Positions 1-10,139 of a stretch of 17,375 nucleotides of DNA are shown here, in pieces. Numbering within the stretch: the stretch's first letter is position 1; every line of letters starts with the position of its first letter. Under the pieces are notes generated by a model. The model was not told where the DNA came from and made no database searches. It was given only the letters and a program-made list of their open reading frames with translations. The position numbers and the translations under genes were made by a program. This DNA comes from Asparagopsis taxiformis (lineage: Eukaryota > Rhodophyta > Florideophyceae > Bonnemaisoniales > Bonnemaisoniaceae): NCBI GenBank assembly GCA_030407315.1, contig JALQPE010002871.1, positions 1-17,375 of the forward strand. The letters run 5' to 3'.

Positions 1-327
1 CATTCAGATTCCACGAAGTTTGGAAATAAAAAGTTTATTATTACAATGAATTAATTGAAAATCCATGTCCCAGGGCAGTCGTTCGTCCTTCCATGCACAC
101 GTTGCCAGCACGCAATGTGATGTAACAGTTGGAAATGATTGAACTCTCGGTTAAATTCCACCGTTGGGATGTCAGCTGGAGTGAGCACAAAACTACTACC
201 CAAAAACTACGAACGAACACGTTACATTCCAAGTCTCGAAAGCACCACAAAAATAAAATTGGTCGCATCTGGACGGCACAGTCTCCCCTGTTCAGCTCGC
301 AATCCTCCCTTTTGCGTCAAACTCGAC
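1..327. other. Upstream flank of the transposase gene
   Basis: No gene is supported here. The first ~60 bases are AT-rich. The transposase reading frame is open upstream of its first ATG (an in-frame TTG lies at 139), but those residues do not resemble a domain. I looked for a terminal inverted repeat matching the 5730-5960 region and saw none, so the left end of the transposon is either outside the window or too eroded to recognise. Confidence 0.4.
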
Positions 328-3300
328 ATGGAATGCAAGTATGAAGGGTGCTTCTACTACTGCGTAGATGCTTATGCGCTCGCGCTGCATGAGCGAACGT
401 GTCGCTACCGTTTCAACCCCTCTCCCCAACATTTCAACAACGCTCGTGTCCCTGCCGTCACCCATGAGCCTGCTCGAAACGGCGACCATGATTCCCCGCA
501 ACCCAGCTCCCCAGACCCAGAATCTGGTCGTGCTTCCTCCAGCGACTCACCCTGTGACGCTTCACTGCCACCAACCTCAACCCCTCCCGCGCAGACCTCC
601 TCGTGCAATCCCTCGCCGCCAGTCTCACAACCCTCGAGTACAAGGCCGGCGCTGGCCGCGTGAGCGAAGTCATCACCATCCTACAAGACCCCGCATTCTC
701 CCTAGAAAAGTTCAACAGCGCCGTTCGCACCGTAGAAGAATGTCGCCACGTTACCGCTTCCATGGTCGAAACACATTTCCGCACCGAAGGTTACAAGAGC
801 CACATCATTCCAGACAAAACTGGTAAGTACTCGGCACAGCTGTACCTCCGCGACCCAGTCGACATGCTCCGCAGGCAGTTAGCACTGGCTAACGACCAAA
901 ATACTCTCTTCCACCCCTCCCCACAGACCGCCCCAGACGGCACCGCAATATTTTCTCATCCCCTACACACAGAATTCGCGAAAACGCTGCACCAGGTTAC
1001 TAGACAGCGCGTGCAGCTCTCGGAAGATCCACAGGTCGTATGGGCAGAGGAAAATGATCCCACCGCTTCCTCCTTTGCCGGCCTCCTCCAAGTGTACTCC
1101 GACAAGAGCAGCACAAGCCTCAAGAGCTCCGCAATCGTCGCATACCCCATACACGTCACACTGCTCAACTTCTCCGCCCCCTCCGTCGCCACTGCATCCG
1201 TACCGGCCTCACCATCGTCGGGTATCTTCCGTACATTGTTAACCCTTCGTCCAACGCCTTGTTCGGTGATGAAATGCCGACAACCTCTAGTTCTGCTAGT
1301 CGCGCTCGCAAAATTGATATTCTTCATAAAGCACTCGAAAAAGTGTTTTCGTCCCTATCCACCGCGTTCTCTTCCGGGTTCCCCTGCACAGACTCCACTG
1401 CAACTGCCCGCCAATGCTTTCCCATCCTAGCCAATTATTGCTGCGACTTTCCAGAGGCCAAAGAGCTGTCATGCACTCACAACAGCACTACCACCACACA
1501 TCCCTGCCACCGCTGCTACATCCCCGCCACTCAACTTGAATCCACCGCGCCACATCAGCCCCGCTCCCTCGATGATACACGCTCTGCACGCCAAGAGAGC
1601 GCTCAGGAGCATACAACTGCTCCGCTCGAAGCTCTCTCCCTCCTCGAACAACACTCTGTCCTCGAATCGACCGCTCTTTTACCCACCAACAGTCCCCTAG
1701 ACCCCTACAACATTTTCTCCTTCGAGCCTCTGCACAATCTCCACCTCGGCATCTCAAAGCTCATCAAACAGTGCATTGTCCACCGCCTCAGCTCCCCAGA
1801 CCTCACCACCACCACTGCCTCCCATTCCGGGACACCTCGCACCTTCAAGAAGCTGAAAAAATCCATCCTCGCCGGCTCAAACAGCATTTTGTCCGCTATC
1901 GAACGTGACTACTACATCACCGGTCTTCATGTCGACTTCTCCAAGGGTGAGAAGGGCACCAATTTGAACGGCCTCTTCACGGAGGACGGCATACGCGGCA
2001 TGCTCGCAGCCAAAGAATATCACCATGTCGACATGGTGTTCCCTTTCATCGCAGCATTCATTGACACATGCTGTGACGAAGTAGATACAGCCCCCCTCAC
2101 TTCCATCTGCACGCAATACTCTGACCTCGTCGCATGGGTCATGAAACGCGGTCGCATCAAGCACTGGACTGCCGCCGAACTAGAAAGCCTCCAGAACTCC
2201 ATTTCCTATTTCAAACAATCAATGCTCTCCACCCTCGGCCCATTCCACACCACAGGTCTCAAAACTTTCAAGTTCCATCTTCTAGACCATCTTCCCGGTG
2301 ACTTGCAGAGATATGGCGCCCTGGAACACATTGATGCAGGCCCCTACGAACACTCGCATCTTCTGTTCAAACAGAGTTATAGGAAAACCTCTCGAAGGCG
2401 CTCCACAGCCATGGAAGAGACTATTCGCCACATGGAATTCTCCTTGGCCACTCCAACTGGTCATACCCCATCGAACACATTGGGAAACGCACGCATGATA
2501 TCGCCCACAGACGGTGCAGTACTCGTTCGCGACGGATTCACCGTTGCACTGCACGACTTTGCCTCCCTGCTGCCCGATGCAACCCTCCTCGTTGCAGATA
2601 TCGACGGACAGCCCGATCCTGCCACTCTTTTGCCGCTGCACAACTCCTCGTTCCCGTCTGGCACCATAACGCTATTCCAGCAACTCGGTGACACAGCTGC
2701 ACAAGCGTTCCTCACCCTCGCTAGACTGCGCGCCACGGCAGAAGGCCCTCCAATACATGACATGGACATTTCCGTCACCGTGGTAAAGTCCGCCTACGTC
2801 ATGGGAGGGTACGTCCCAGATGCCGACGACTTTGACCCGCACAGTGGCATGCTTCGCCCCACAAACGTGTCGAGGCACAAGCAGCAGCGCGTCTTTGCAA
2901 CTTCATCGTTCGGCCCCGCAAAGAGATCGCAGTACTCCTTTGTCGTCATCTCCGGAACTGCCGATGACTACAGAACCATATGGGTAGGGCGCGTCCTGGC
3001 ACTGGTACGCCTGCAGTCTCCAAACCTGTTTCAACCTGTAGAACTCGCTTTCGTTCAGTATATGACCTGCTTTGCCCCAAAAACCGCTGTGGAAAAATCA
3101 CTTGGGTGCATTTGTTTAAAGTGGTCCACATGGGACCCGGACAACGGATCCGTTGACAGCAATGACACTGCATCCCACAGTGCAGGTGGTCCTTGGTTTG
3201 ACCTCATTCCTGCATCTACTATATCTGGCACCGTGCACATCGTACGAAGTAACTTTCCAGTCAAGCCATTTACGAAACAAATGCACTGGTCGGACCACCG

Positions 3301-3367
3301 TTTCTATCTCAACCGCTTCTACACCAACACTGATTACCAGTTCACAGATGATAATGAAGAAGAATAA
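328..3367 (+). pseudogene. Plavaka/CACTA-type DDE transposase, split over three frames
   Basis: This is a cut-and-paste transposase of the CACTA-related Plavaka/TNP2 group, acting in the nucleus on its own element's ends. The ATG at 328 begins with a zinc-finger-like motif, C-x4-C then H-x3-C (MECKYEGC...LHERTC), typical of these proteins' N-termini. A Ser/Pro-rich linker follows. The second frame (603-1190) contains YSDKSS at 1095-1112, matching the family's first catalytic Asp (SDK) block, then a YPIHVTLLN strand. The third frame (to 3367) has RTGLTIVGYLPYI, HPCHRC, EPLHNLHLGISK and KFHLLDHL...YEHSHLLFKQSY; Glu at 2348-2350 is the likely last catalytic residue. Two frame changes break it: one between 558 and 663, and one at the C-run 1177-1181, where one missing C would explain it. 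An AATAAA overlaps the stop (3363-3368). Family call is strong; activity is unlikely as it stands. Confidence 0.82.
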
Positions 3368-3444
3368 ATCTAAATCGCAGCACTCTATTGATAATGTACT
3401 ACATGATAAACCTTCTAGTCAACGTCACATTTACTGCACTAATT

Positions 3445-5728
3445 TCAACCATCCTCCATTACGCCAAAACCGTTATCAGCAGTGGCTGCATGGCGCCGCT
3501 CCATGCCCCCATACTGTGGGGCATTGATTTCGACATTCAGGTTTGCACTCAGGTGTCCAGCATATGGGTCAACGACGAAAAGTTCTGCGCCAATTAGTCC
3601 TTGCGCAATCACACAATCCATTACAGCACCGAGGTTTGACGTAATATGCGATTGAATCCAATCCTCGGACACTAGAACAAGTGATGAGCAGCGGTTTACA
3701 TCATCAACGACATGAACAATTCCAGACCCCTCTCCGCTTTGCCACACTTCAACAGCCTCTCTCGTCACAGTACGGCTTGCAAACACATGCCGTGACTGTG
3801 CACTAGTCCGCTGTTCGCTCTCGACAACGTCCGTTTCTTCCCTTGCTTGCGAGCCTTGGAGACAAGACATGCAGTACACCACCATACCAACTAATTGCTG
3901 AAAAGCTACCCCCACATATTGACTGTACCGCCTTGTAAACTCCTTCTGCCGTGCACCTCCTTTCCCCTTCGGTTCATCCAAACACTCCACAGTAGTCACT
4001 AGCCAAGCATCCAGGCGCGCCAGCGTTAGTATGCTCGTCTCTATGTCCATTACTTGTTCTGGTCGTATCGAATAACCCCTGAAGATGTCCAGCACATTCA
4101 CAGCTACTCGGTTGTTAAACCATGCATCACCATTCACTTCCATTTCGAAGCTGTCAGGAACCAGCCTTTGCTGTATCGCAGCTCTGAGAACGGTGCCGTT
4201 CGCCACCTCCCCATATCCAAATCACCGTTACTTTCCCGTTTCAAAAGCTTCTCAGACGCTTCGCGCTTTTGTTCCTCTCGCTCGTCCATCTCAGCTCGCG
4301 TCGTCAGCATCGTGCATCTAGACATTAATTTCGTGTACCCCAGCGAACCGAACAATCTGTCCCTCGCATTACGCTTCCGTGCACTCATCACGTCGGACAG
4401 TTTCTGCGTCACCTTCACTTTCAATTCCTTGCTCCCCGCCACAGCCTCTTGACAGCACACACGCTGCTCCTCATCGGAAAACACATCACACCACGGACTT
4501 TGACGCAGTACGTGTCGCACCAAGTCATTCAGCAGATCACTCTCGTCCCTGTACGAAGGTGTATACCACTGCAGATTCTTGATGATATAGCCCGGAGGGG
4601 TAGCAATATATCCTACACCGTTTTCGCTCCAAAGTGCCCCTTCTACCGGCTCTACCTCGATGGTACGTCCAGTCCAACGTCTCTGCGTTTGTTCCGCTAT
4701 AGGGTCCAGCTCCATAGTCTCGTTCTTGCACCACTTTGTCAGGTTTTCCTCAACCGCCCTAAGAACTCCAAGGTATTTCACAGGAATGGCTTTCTGTATT
4801 TTCGACTTACCGCCACCGTGATCACTGATTCTACCTGTTCTCGCAATTGCAGTAAGGCTGGCATTTTCCGCCTGCAGAGTCTTCACCTTAGCCTCCAACG
4901 CAACAATCTCCGTGGTGAGCGCCTTGTTTGCTATGTCCTGGCTAAACACTTTTTTTTCCAGCTCCGCGATCTTCTTCTTCTGCGCATTGATGCGACTCGC
5001 CATTAAATCGATGGATTCCGGCGGATGCAACCTCTCTGCCCTCACCGTCCCCCCATCTCGCACGCTATCGGGAATATGATGTCCTCCATCGCCAATAGCC
5101 TGACGTCGCGGGGGCGTTACGCGCATATTTGGCACCAATGACAGTCTGTTGTGACGAGGCCCGCACTCCGGCTGCTCTCTCCCCTCAGTACCACCTGACC
5201 GCCGATGATAGTTGGCATCCTGTGAACGTTGCTCAGAAACAACATCCCTTGCCGCTATCCTCGGGTCCCTGACTGCATTACCTGCTGGGGCTGATGTACT
5301 CGGCATAGTTGGCGCAGTGGGGGTCACAGCCTCCAGTGTCTCGGAAGCCCCGGCTGGGACTCCGTCTGCAGCACCTCCGCATCTGCCAACCCGGGAGGAA
5401 CTACCTTTGCCATAGCACTCTGCCGCAATTCCAACATGTTTTGAGCCACTATCATGTCATCATCATGATGTTCACTGTCCCTGCGAGCACGCTTGCCTCG
5501 GTCAAGCCCCATCTCTCTCCGCGCCGTTCCTCCTTCCTCACTTTCTCGCTGCGGATCCCCAGTTCTGCGCCGGTCCGTCTTGCGACTACCGGACCGCGGT
5601 TCAATGCTGCCGGTAGGCCCAGACCGCTTCTTCGCACGGGATTGTCGGGCACTCGATACAGCAGCTGCTGACCGGGTTTTCTGGAGGCCCGGAGGCTTTG
5701 GAGCTTTCTTCGCAATACGCGGCGGCAT
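3445..5728 (-). pseudogene. Unrecognised coiled-coil accessory protein of the transposon, split over three frames
   Basis: I do not recognise this family. The gene is convergent with the transposase, 77 bp between stops, an arrangement expected of a second transposon gene. The ATG at 5728 opens a very basic N-terminus (PPRIAKKAPK, KRSGPTGS, RRTGDPQRE) resembling a nuclear localisation region. A second frame (to 4134) has a Pro/Arg-rich stretch, then a coiled coil encoded at about 4991-4853 (heptads in KKKIAELEKKV...EIVALEAKVKTLQAENASL), then a compact, aromatic-rich domain (GVGYIATPPGYIIKNLQWYTP) and a charged helix. A third frame (4221-3445) supplies the C-terminus. Frame changes lie between 5453 and 5324 and between 4221 and 4134. 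Both could be single lost bases in G/C runs. A DNA-binding or transposase-partner role is inference from position and the basic/coiled-coil design only. Confidence 0.55.
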
Positions 5729-5956
5729 AATGAAGCTTTCCCGGAAGCGATGGAACGATTGAGTTGCACGAGATACAAAAAAGATTGCTGTATAGTGTCG
5801 GTAACCACAACGGTCTGCGATGAACGTTCAGGTCAGGTCAAGTACCGGATAATACGCCAACAGCCCAGATTGTATACGGTAGGCAGTCATCAACAGTATT
5901 TAATGAGGTACAATTACAGCTGTAGAGCTAGGCCGCGAGCACCCCTATGTCCGGAA
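5729..5956. other. Gap between transposon accessory gene and the inverted-repeat unit
   Basis: This is 228 bp without a supported gene. It presumably holds the promoter of the minus-strand accessory gene and the right edge of the first transposon. I found no terminal repeat matching the window's first bases and no target-site duplication. Confidence 0.35.
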
Positions 5957-6170
5957 GACGTCCTGATTTGAATTAAAATTTGGGCTATTCTCAAAAACAT
6001 GCACATGTGAACATGTTTTTGAGATGGGGGTGTGCCGTACGGCACAATCGACCGCTGAAATCGATGTTTTTTGCAATATTTTTTTCTGCCCTGAATTGTA
6101 GAATTTCTGGGCCGGACAGCAATGCAACTGAGCTGGACATCCACCGGGCGTCCATTTCAACTTGGTCGTG
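5957..6170 (-). repeat. Left long inverted repeat
   Basis: This is the reverse-complement copy of the repeat at 9926-10117. From the outside in it holds an AT-rich end, a hairpin with 12-bp perfect arms (CTCAAAAACATG at 5990-6001 and CATGTTTTTGAG at 6012-6023) around a CACATGTG core, a 14-bp perfect palindrome GTGCCGTACGGCAC (6032-6045), an A/T run, and a GCCGGACAGCAATGCAACTG segment. Its inner part extends to TTGGTCGTG at 6162-6170, matching the spacer of the tandem copies at 11585-11640, so it covers more of the repeat than the right copy does. Confidence 0.85.
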
Positions 6171-6386
6171 TATTTTGCATCTGCACGCATAACAGCATCC
6201 AAGCAGTCAGGTTCACTGCTCGGACGAAGTGCACCTAGAGTGTGAACGATTGGTTTTTGACAGGCGAGTACTGCTCAATAGGTTTCACCCTGGACTAATG
6301 GTGGCTGGACATGCTGCATTATATGATATACTTCAACTCTGGAACGTAGCTTTATTTGTAGTCGAAATGAAACATCTTTCGTGACC
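6171..6386. other. Gap between left inverted repeat and methyltransferase-SET stop codon
   Basis: I see no gene here. It is the 3' flank of the minus-strand gene and would contain its polyadenylation region. No clear AATAAA was picked out on the minus strand. Confidence 0.35.
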
Positions 6387-9300
6387 CTAATTCCATGCTC
6401 TAAACGCTGTCCCATAATGAACGTAGAGCTCCTGCCCCGGACGGATATCGCGGATTGCACGTACTACAATGATCTTCGGATTTTCTAGGTCCTTCGCCTT
6501 GAGCTTCTTCCCCGTCGAACCGCTGCTGTAGTTCTCGACAAACTCGACGTTGGCCATCCGCCTGGTGTCTTCCGCCGGAGTGTCCTCACCTCGCAAATAC
6601 CGCGGGTCGTTGATGAACTGCGCCGAACAGAACGGAGCCGGAACAATCCAAATTGGATGCTCGATGTTTTCGTCGTCCTCCGCTGTTGCATACAGCTTGA
6701 TGGCATACATCAAGAATGTTTCCTTCGTTATCGCCATGTGACCCTCTCCGTACGCGAACCTCATCGACTCCTTGCTCATATCAGAGTACACAACAGTTCC
6801 GTAGTATGCACATACTTCGTCGCCAACATTAAATGTCTGTTCAGCGAAGAGCCCTCTTCCTGCATTTGGATGCTTAATCAGCGATGGTCGAACGCTCAAT
6901 TTTTTCGCAACACAATCGTGTGCCCGCATCACGCGAGGGTTTTCAGTTTGCAACCAGCGGCGCAGGGAAGGTGGCCAATAATGTACCGGTTTTTCCATGT
7001 GCTCGTGCGACGCAATCGACTCTGGGCACAGCTGCCAGAGGTACTGCCGAATATATTTCGGGAACCTCTGGTACAGGGGAAGGCCAGGTGGGGGTTCGAT
7101 GATCCTGCGTTCCCTCTGCGTACGCATCGTGACAGAGGGGGACGCCAAGAACTTCTCAGCACTCTGTTTCGCTTCTGTCGTGACCCTCATGTCAGTGTTG
7201 TTTGAAAGAATTACACGTGACATGACTGCACACAGCTTTGGAAGCGATCGTGCCACACACAATTTGTCCATGTCACTGCCGACGAAAACACGGTGCTCAG
7301 GCAAGCTCATAGCTGCTTTTCCCGTTGCGAAAGTGCCAGAGAATGGATCGACAACAATATCACCAGGCTGTGAATGCTGGCTGATCAACTCCATCATGAG
7401 AGCGACGCTCTTCTGCTCTGCACGAACTCTGACCGTAGCACCGGTTGTGCTCCTTGTTCGCCACACCATCTCATTCGAATCGATGGCGGGCATATTGATG
7501 GTGACGTTGCACCACGCCGGGTACGTGCCGTCCATGTATCCGTGGTTCCTATAGGCCACCATCTCGCTTCCAGTCTTGAACGGAACACCTCGCTTCCAGA
7601 AGTGGATAGCGACCTCTGCCATGTTCATGCGTTGGTACCTCTTCCGCCCCGGCATTTGATAGAGGTGCCCAGGTAGTCGGACAAACAACAGAGGTACCTC
7701 GTCAACGAAGAAAACTGAATTCCGAACGACGTCCTCCTCCTCCTCGTCCTCCTCCTCATCCGCACTTTCTTCGCCACTGTGCTGCGATGCTTCGGAGTCC
7801 GAATTCATGGACGTAACCTCTTCTTCATCCGACCCGTCATCACTGGCAGCAGCATCGGTTGGGCCTTCTGACTGCGGTCCTTTGTACGTTTCCAAGTAAT
7901 GGAACCATTCGTAGAACTGCAAAACGGAGCAGAACACGATGCCGTGGCCACCGGGGCGCAACAGCTCGTCAAACACTTCGATGCTAGCCTGCATATCTTC
8001 TGCAGTTAGCCTGTCGTACGAAGAGTTGGAATCGTTCCTCTTACGACGAACATTGTAGGGCGGATCAGTCAGAATGAGCTGAACGTTGCCCGTGATGGGC
8101 ACGTGTTCTCGGCTCTCGTCGGCACTGACCAAATCTTCGAAAGGGACGTCGTACACCCGGCAATACTGACTCATTTTCGAAAGAAAGTCCTTTGCGAGAG
8201 CCTGCCCTTCACTTTCCTGCTCTTCTGTCGCATGGGGTGACGGTGACGGGGGAGACGGCCCTTGGGCAGTAAGACTGGTCCTCCCAGGTCCAAGTTGAAG
8301 CCTGGTTGTGTGTCTTGTCGACGGAACCAAACCTCTCCCTCCTGTGTTGCGACGAGTGGGAGTGTCATCAACCGGCTTGGGGACCTTTTCTGCGTCCGCG
8401 GCTTGTGGTGCCGGGCGGAGGACAGCCATAACGTCTTCGTCGAGGGTGTCAAAGTACGCTGGCAGCTTGTCCGGATTTCCGCTTGACAAGTATATTTCCA
8501 GCGCCCCCCAGCGGTCGGACTCCGGCCAGGTGTACAGGTCCGGGTTGACGATAAGAAACTGCAACCGGTCGAAGAACTTCCTCACAAGGTCCCTAAATGC
8601 ACTGTGCTGCGCACTGGTTCTTGTCTCTACTTTTCCACCATATCCATCAGGATGAGATAGGGGAGCTTTGTCGTGGTAGAGATCTAGCTTCTGCTCCATC
8701 GGTGCGAATAGACCTTCATCGAGCACGTCAAACCAATGCTCACTGCTGTCGAAAATGATGTACGGCGCCATCAACTCTTCGAAGCTGGAAAACTTTGCGG
8801 CGAAGGCCACATCGGTCCAAGCATGGTATAAAACTTGAACCACGTAACAAGCTCGATTAGTGCTTTTCCGATGGGCTGGGACGCGTGCGGCTTCGTTCCC
8901 CTCTTCGGCCGCGTCGCCTATTCGGCGACGCGGCAGGTTCTTGTTGTGATTTCGGATGATAGACAACGCTTGGAAATACATCAATACCTCGAACGTTTCC
9001 GGTGGAGCAAGAACGAAGGCGCTTGGTTCCCCGCGCTGCGGCGCCTGTAGTGGCGAAGGAAGCATGTTACATCCAATAAGGAAGGTCTGCGGCACGATCC
9101 CAGAAAGGATGCAGTGCTCAACCCATTGCCCGATACGCTCATCCTGTCTTGAAAACTCGGCAATGGTAATGCCAGACGAACAATCTGCTTGGCTCGCTCA
9201 ACGTTCATCTCTGCCATGACGATTTCGGCAACATCCGCCTCGACTCCAGCATTCTTCGAACGACCGCTGAAGGCCATGCTGAGTCGACCTTGCAGCGCCA

Positions 9301-9583
9301 GAAATTGTTCTTCCGTGCCCTGCGCAACCCAAGCGCCAAGGTCCGCGTATGTGAAACCTCCCGGCTTGTCCGTCAAGTCTGCGAAACTTGAGTGGGCGAA
9401 CAAATCCAGCAAGAGGCGGAGGAAGTCTTTGCCAGCGAGAGTAGTTTCGCGGGCGGCGCGACCTACGTTTCGACGTGTACCCATGTCACTAGAATCCTCC
9501 CAAGGGCTAGCGGGTTCGCGCAGAATTGGCACGGTTGCGTCGTCAACGATCGGATTGCTGTTGCGCCTGCGCTTATTCGTCAT
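6387..9583 (-). pseudogene. DNA amino-methyltransferase (DPPY, beta-class) fused to a SET domain, with one frame change
   Basis: ATG at 9583; the first frame is readable to about 9197-8981 and has no domain I recognise. The long second frame (open from 9197 to 6387) carries everything recognisable. DPPY, catalytic motif IV of N6-adenine/N4-cytosine DNA methyltransferases, is at 8066-8055. The AdoMet motif DPFSGT...GKAAM is encoded near 7349-7305, followed by HRVFVGSDMD. The order IV then I is the beta arrangement (N6_N4_Mtase type). Between them is an acidic Ser/Glu/Asp insert (about 7850-7725). The C-terminus (about 6884-6387) is a SET domain: GRGLF, an YYG strand, QFINDPR, ANVEF and ELYVHYG; SET domains methylate protein lysines with AdoMet. 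The two frames overlap by up to 217 bp and differ by -1. If the frame change is an assembly error, the gene is intact at roughly 1,065 residues. Adenine versus N4-cytosine target cannot be told from DPPY alone. Confidence 0.85.
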
Positions 9584-9925
9584 AATGGAATGAGTGGAAA
9601 TTCGGTACAGGATGGCGACCGCTCGGCGAGACAGTCAAATTTGACGACGTATCTCGTGACGTTTGCACTCTTTCGTGAGGAACACTGGTTGATATCGAAC
9701 GGAACAGAGTATACGGGTACACAGCACTGGAAAGGTCTTGAAACCCGTAACCGGTGTAGGTAATAAGTTGTGACGGATACGTGGTAGAGAAAAATATTAA
9801 AAAGATTGTGATTCCCTGTCTTTGAGTGTTGTACTGCACGGCCGCCATGGCGGCTGTGACTGCAGTCACATAGGTTGTCACAGGTGCATCACGCTTACCA
9901 GGTGAGCGACATCCGGACGGCCACT
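9584..9925. other. Upstream region of the methyltransferase-SET gene
   Basis: This is 342 bp between the gene's ATG and the right inverted repeat. No coding region is supported. It should hold the promoter and contains two adjacent perfect palindromes at 9841-9870 (listed separately). Confidence 0.4.
9841..9870. promoter_or_regulatory. Two back-to-back perfect palindromes
   Basis: GCCGCCATGGCGGC (9841-9854, 14 bp) is followed without any gap by TGTGACTGCAGTCACA (9855-9870, 16 bp). Both are perfect dyads. They sit about 260 bp upstream of the methyltransferase-SET ATG and about 55 bp inside the right inverted repeat. Either could bind a dimeric protein acting on expression or on the element's end. 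The function is inferred from symmetry and position only. Confidence 0.4.
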
Positions 9926-10117
9926 GGACATGGGGATGTCCAGCTCAGATGCATTGCTGGCCAGACCAGAAATTCTACAATTTCGGGCAGAAAAAATATT
10001 GCAAAAAACATCGATTTCGGCGGTCGATTGTGCCGTACGGCACATCCCCATCTCAAAAACATGTTCACATGTGCATGTTTTTGAGAATAGCCCAAATTTT
10101 AATTCAAATCAGGATGC
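9926..10117 (+). repeat. Right long inverted repeat
   Basis: This is the inverted partner of 5957-6170 and is in the same orientation as the tandem copies at 11250-12075. It contains GTGCCGTACGGCAC (10030-10043) and the hairpin arms CTCAAAAACATG (10052-10063) and CATGTTTTTGAG (10074-10085), and ends in AATTCAAATCAGG at 10113. Open frames across it (for example 9930-10208) recur in every copy only because the DNA is repeated. Confidence 0.85.
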
Positions 10118-10139
10118 AGATATTCGTCTTCTAGCATTG

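Larger units (their letters stand above)
5957..10117 (-). mobile_element. Candidate 4.16-kb mobile unit bounded by long inverted repeats, carrying the methyltransferase-SET gene
   Basis: The two ends are inverted copies of one sequence (5957-6170 and 9926-10117). The outermost 24 bases (starting CCTGATTTGAATTAAAATTT) match exactly as reverse complements. Only one gene, the methyltransferase-SET fusion, lies between them. No transposase is encoded inside, so the unit would depend on a factor encoded elsewhere, or it is a gene caught between two copies of a dispersed repeat. Direct flanking duplication was not evident (left flank GAAGACGT, right flank ATGCAGAT). The same end sequence occurs again, in tandem, at 11250-12075, so the repeat is clearly multi-copy. 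The exact boundary is uncertain by several bases because homology to the tandem copies fades just outside GG(A/G)TG. Confidence 0.5.

Noticed and set aside
328..3367. Gene started at the TTG at 139 or earlier
   Set aside because: The residues upstream of the ATG at 328 have no domain character, while the ATG directly precedes the zinc-finger-like motif.
5324..5453. A spliceosomal intron explaining the frame change in the accessory gene (GTAGTT...CAG)
   Set aside because: The candidate introns would be only about 22-40 bases, and the same -1 change occurs at other sites without donor/acceptor pairs, so single-base loss is simpler.
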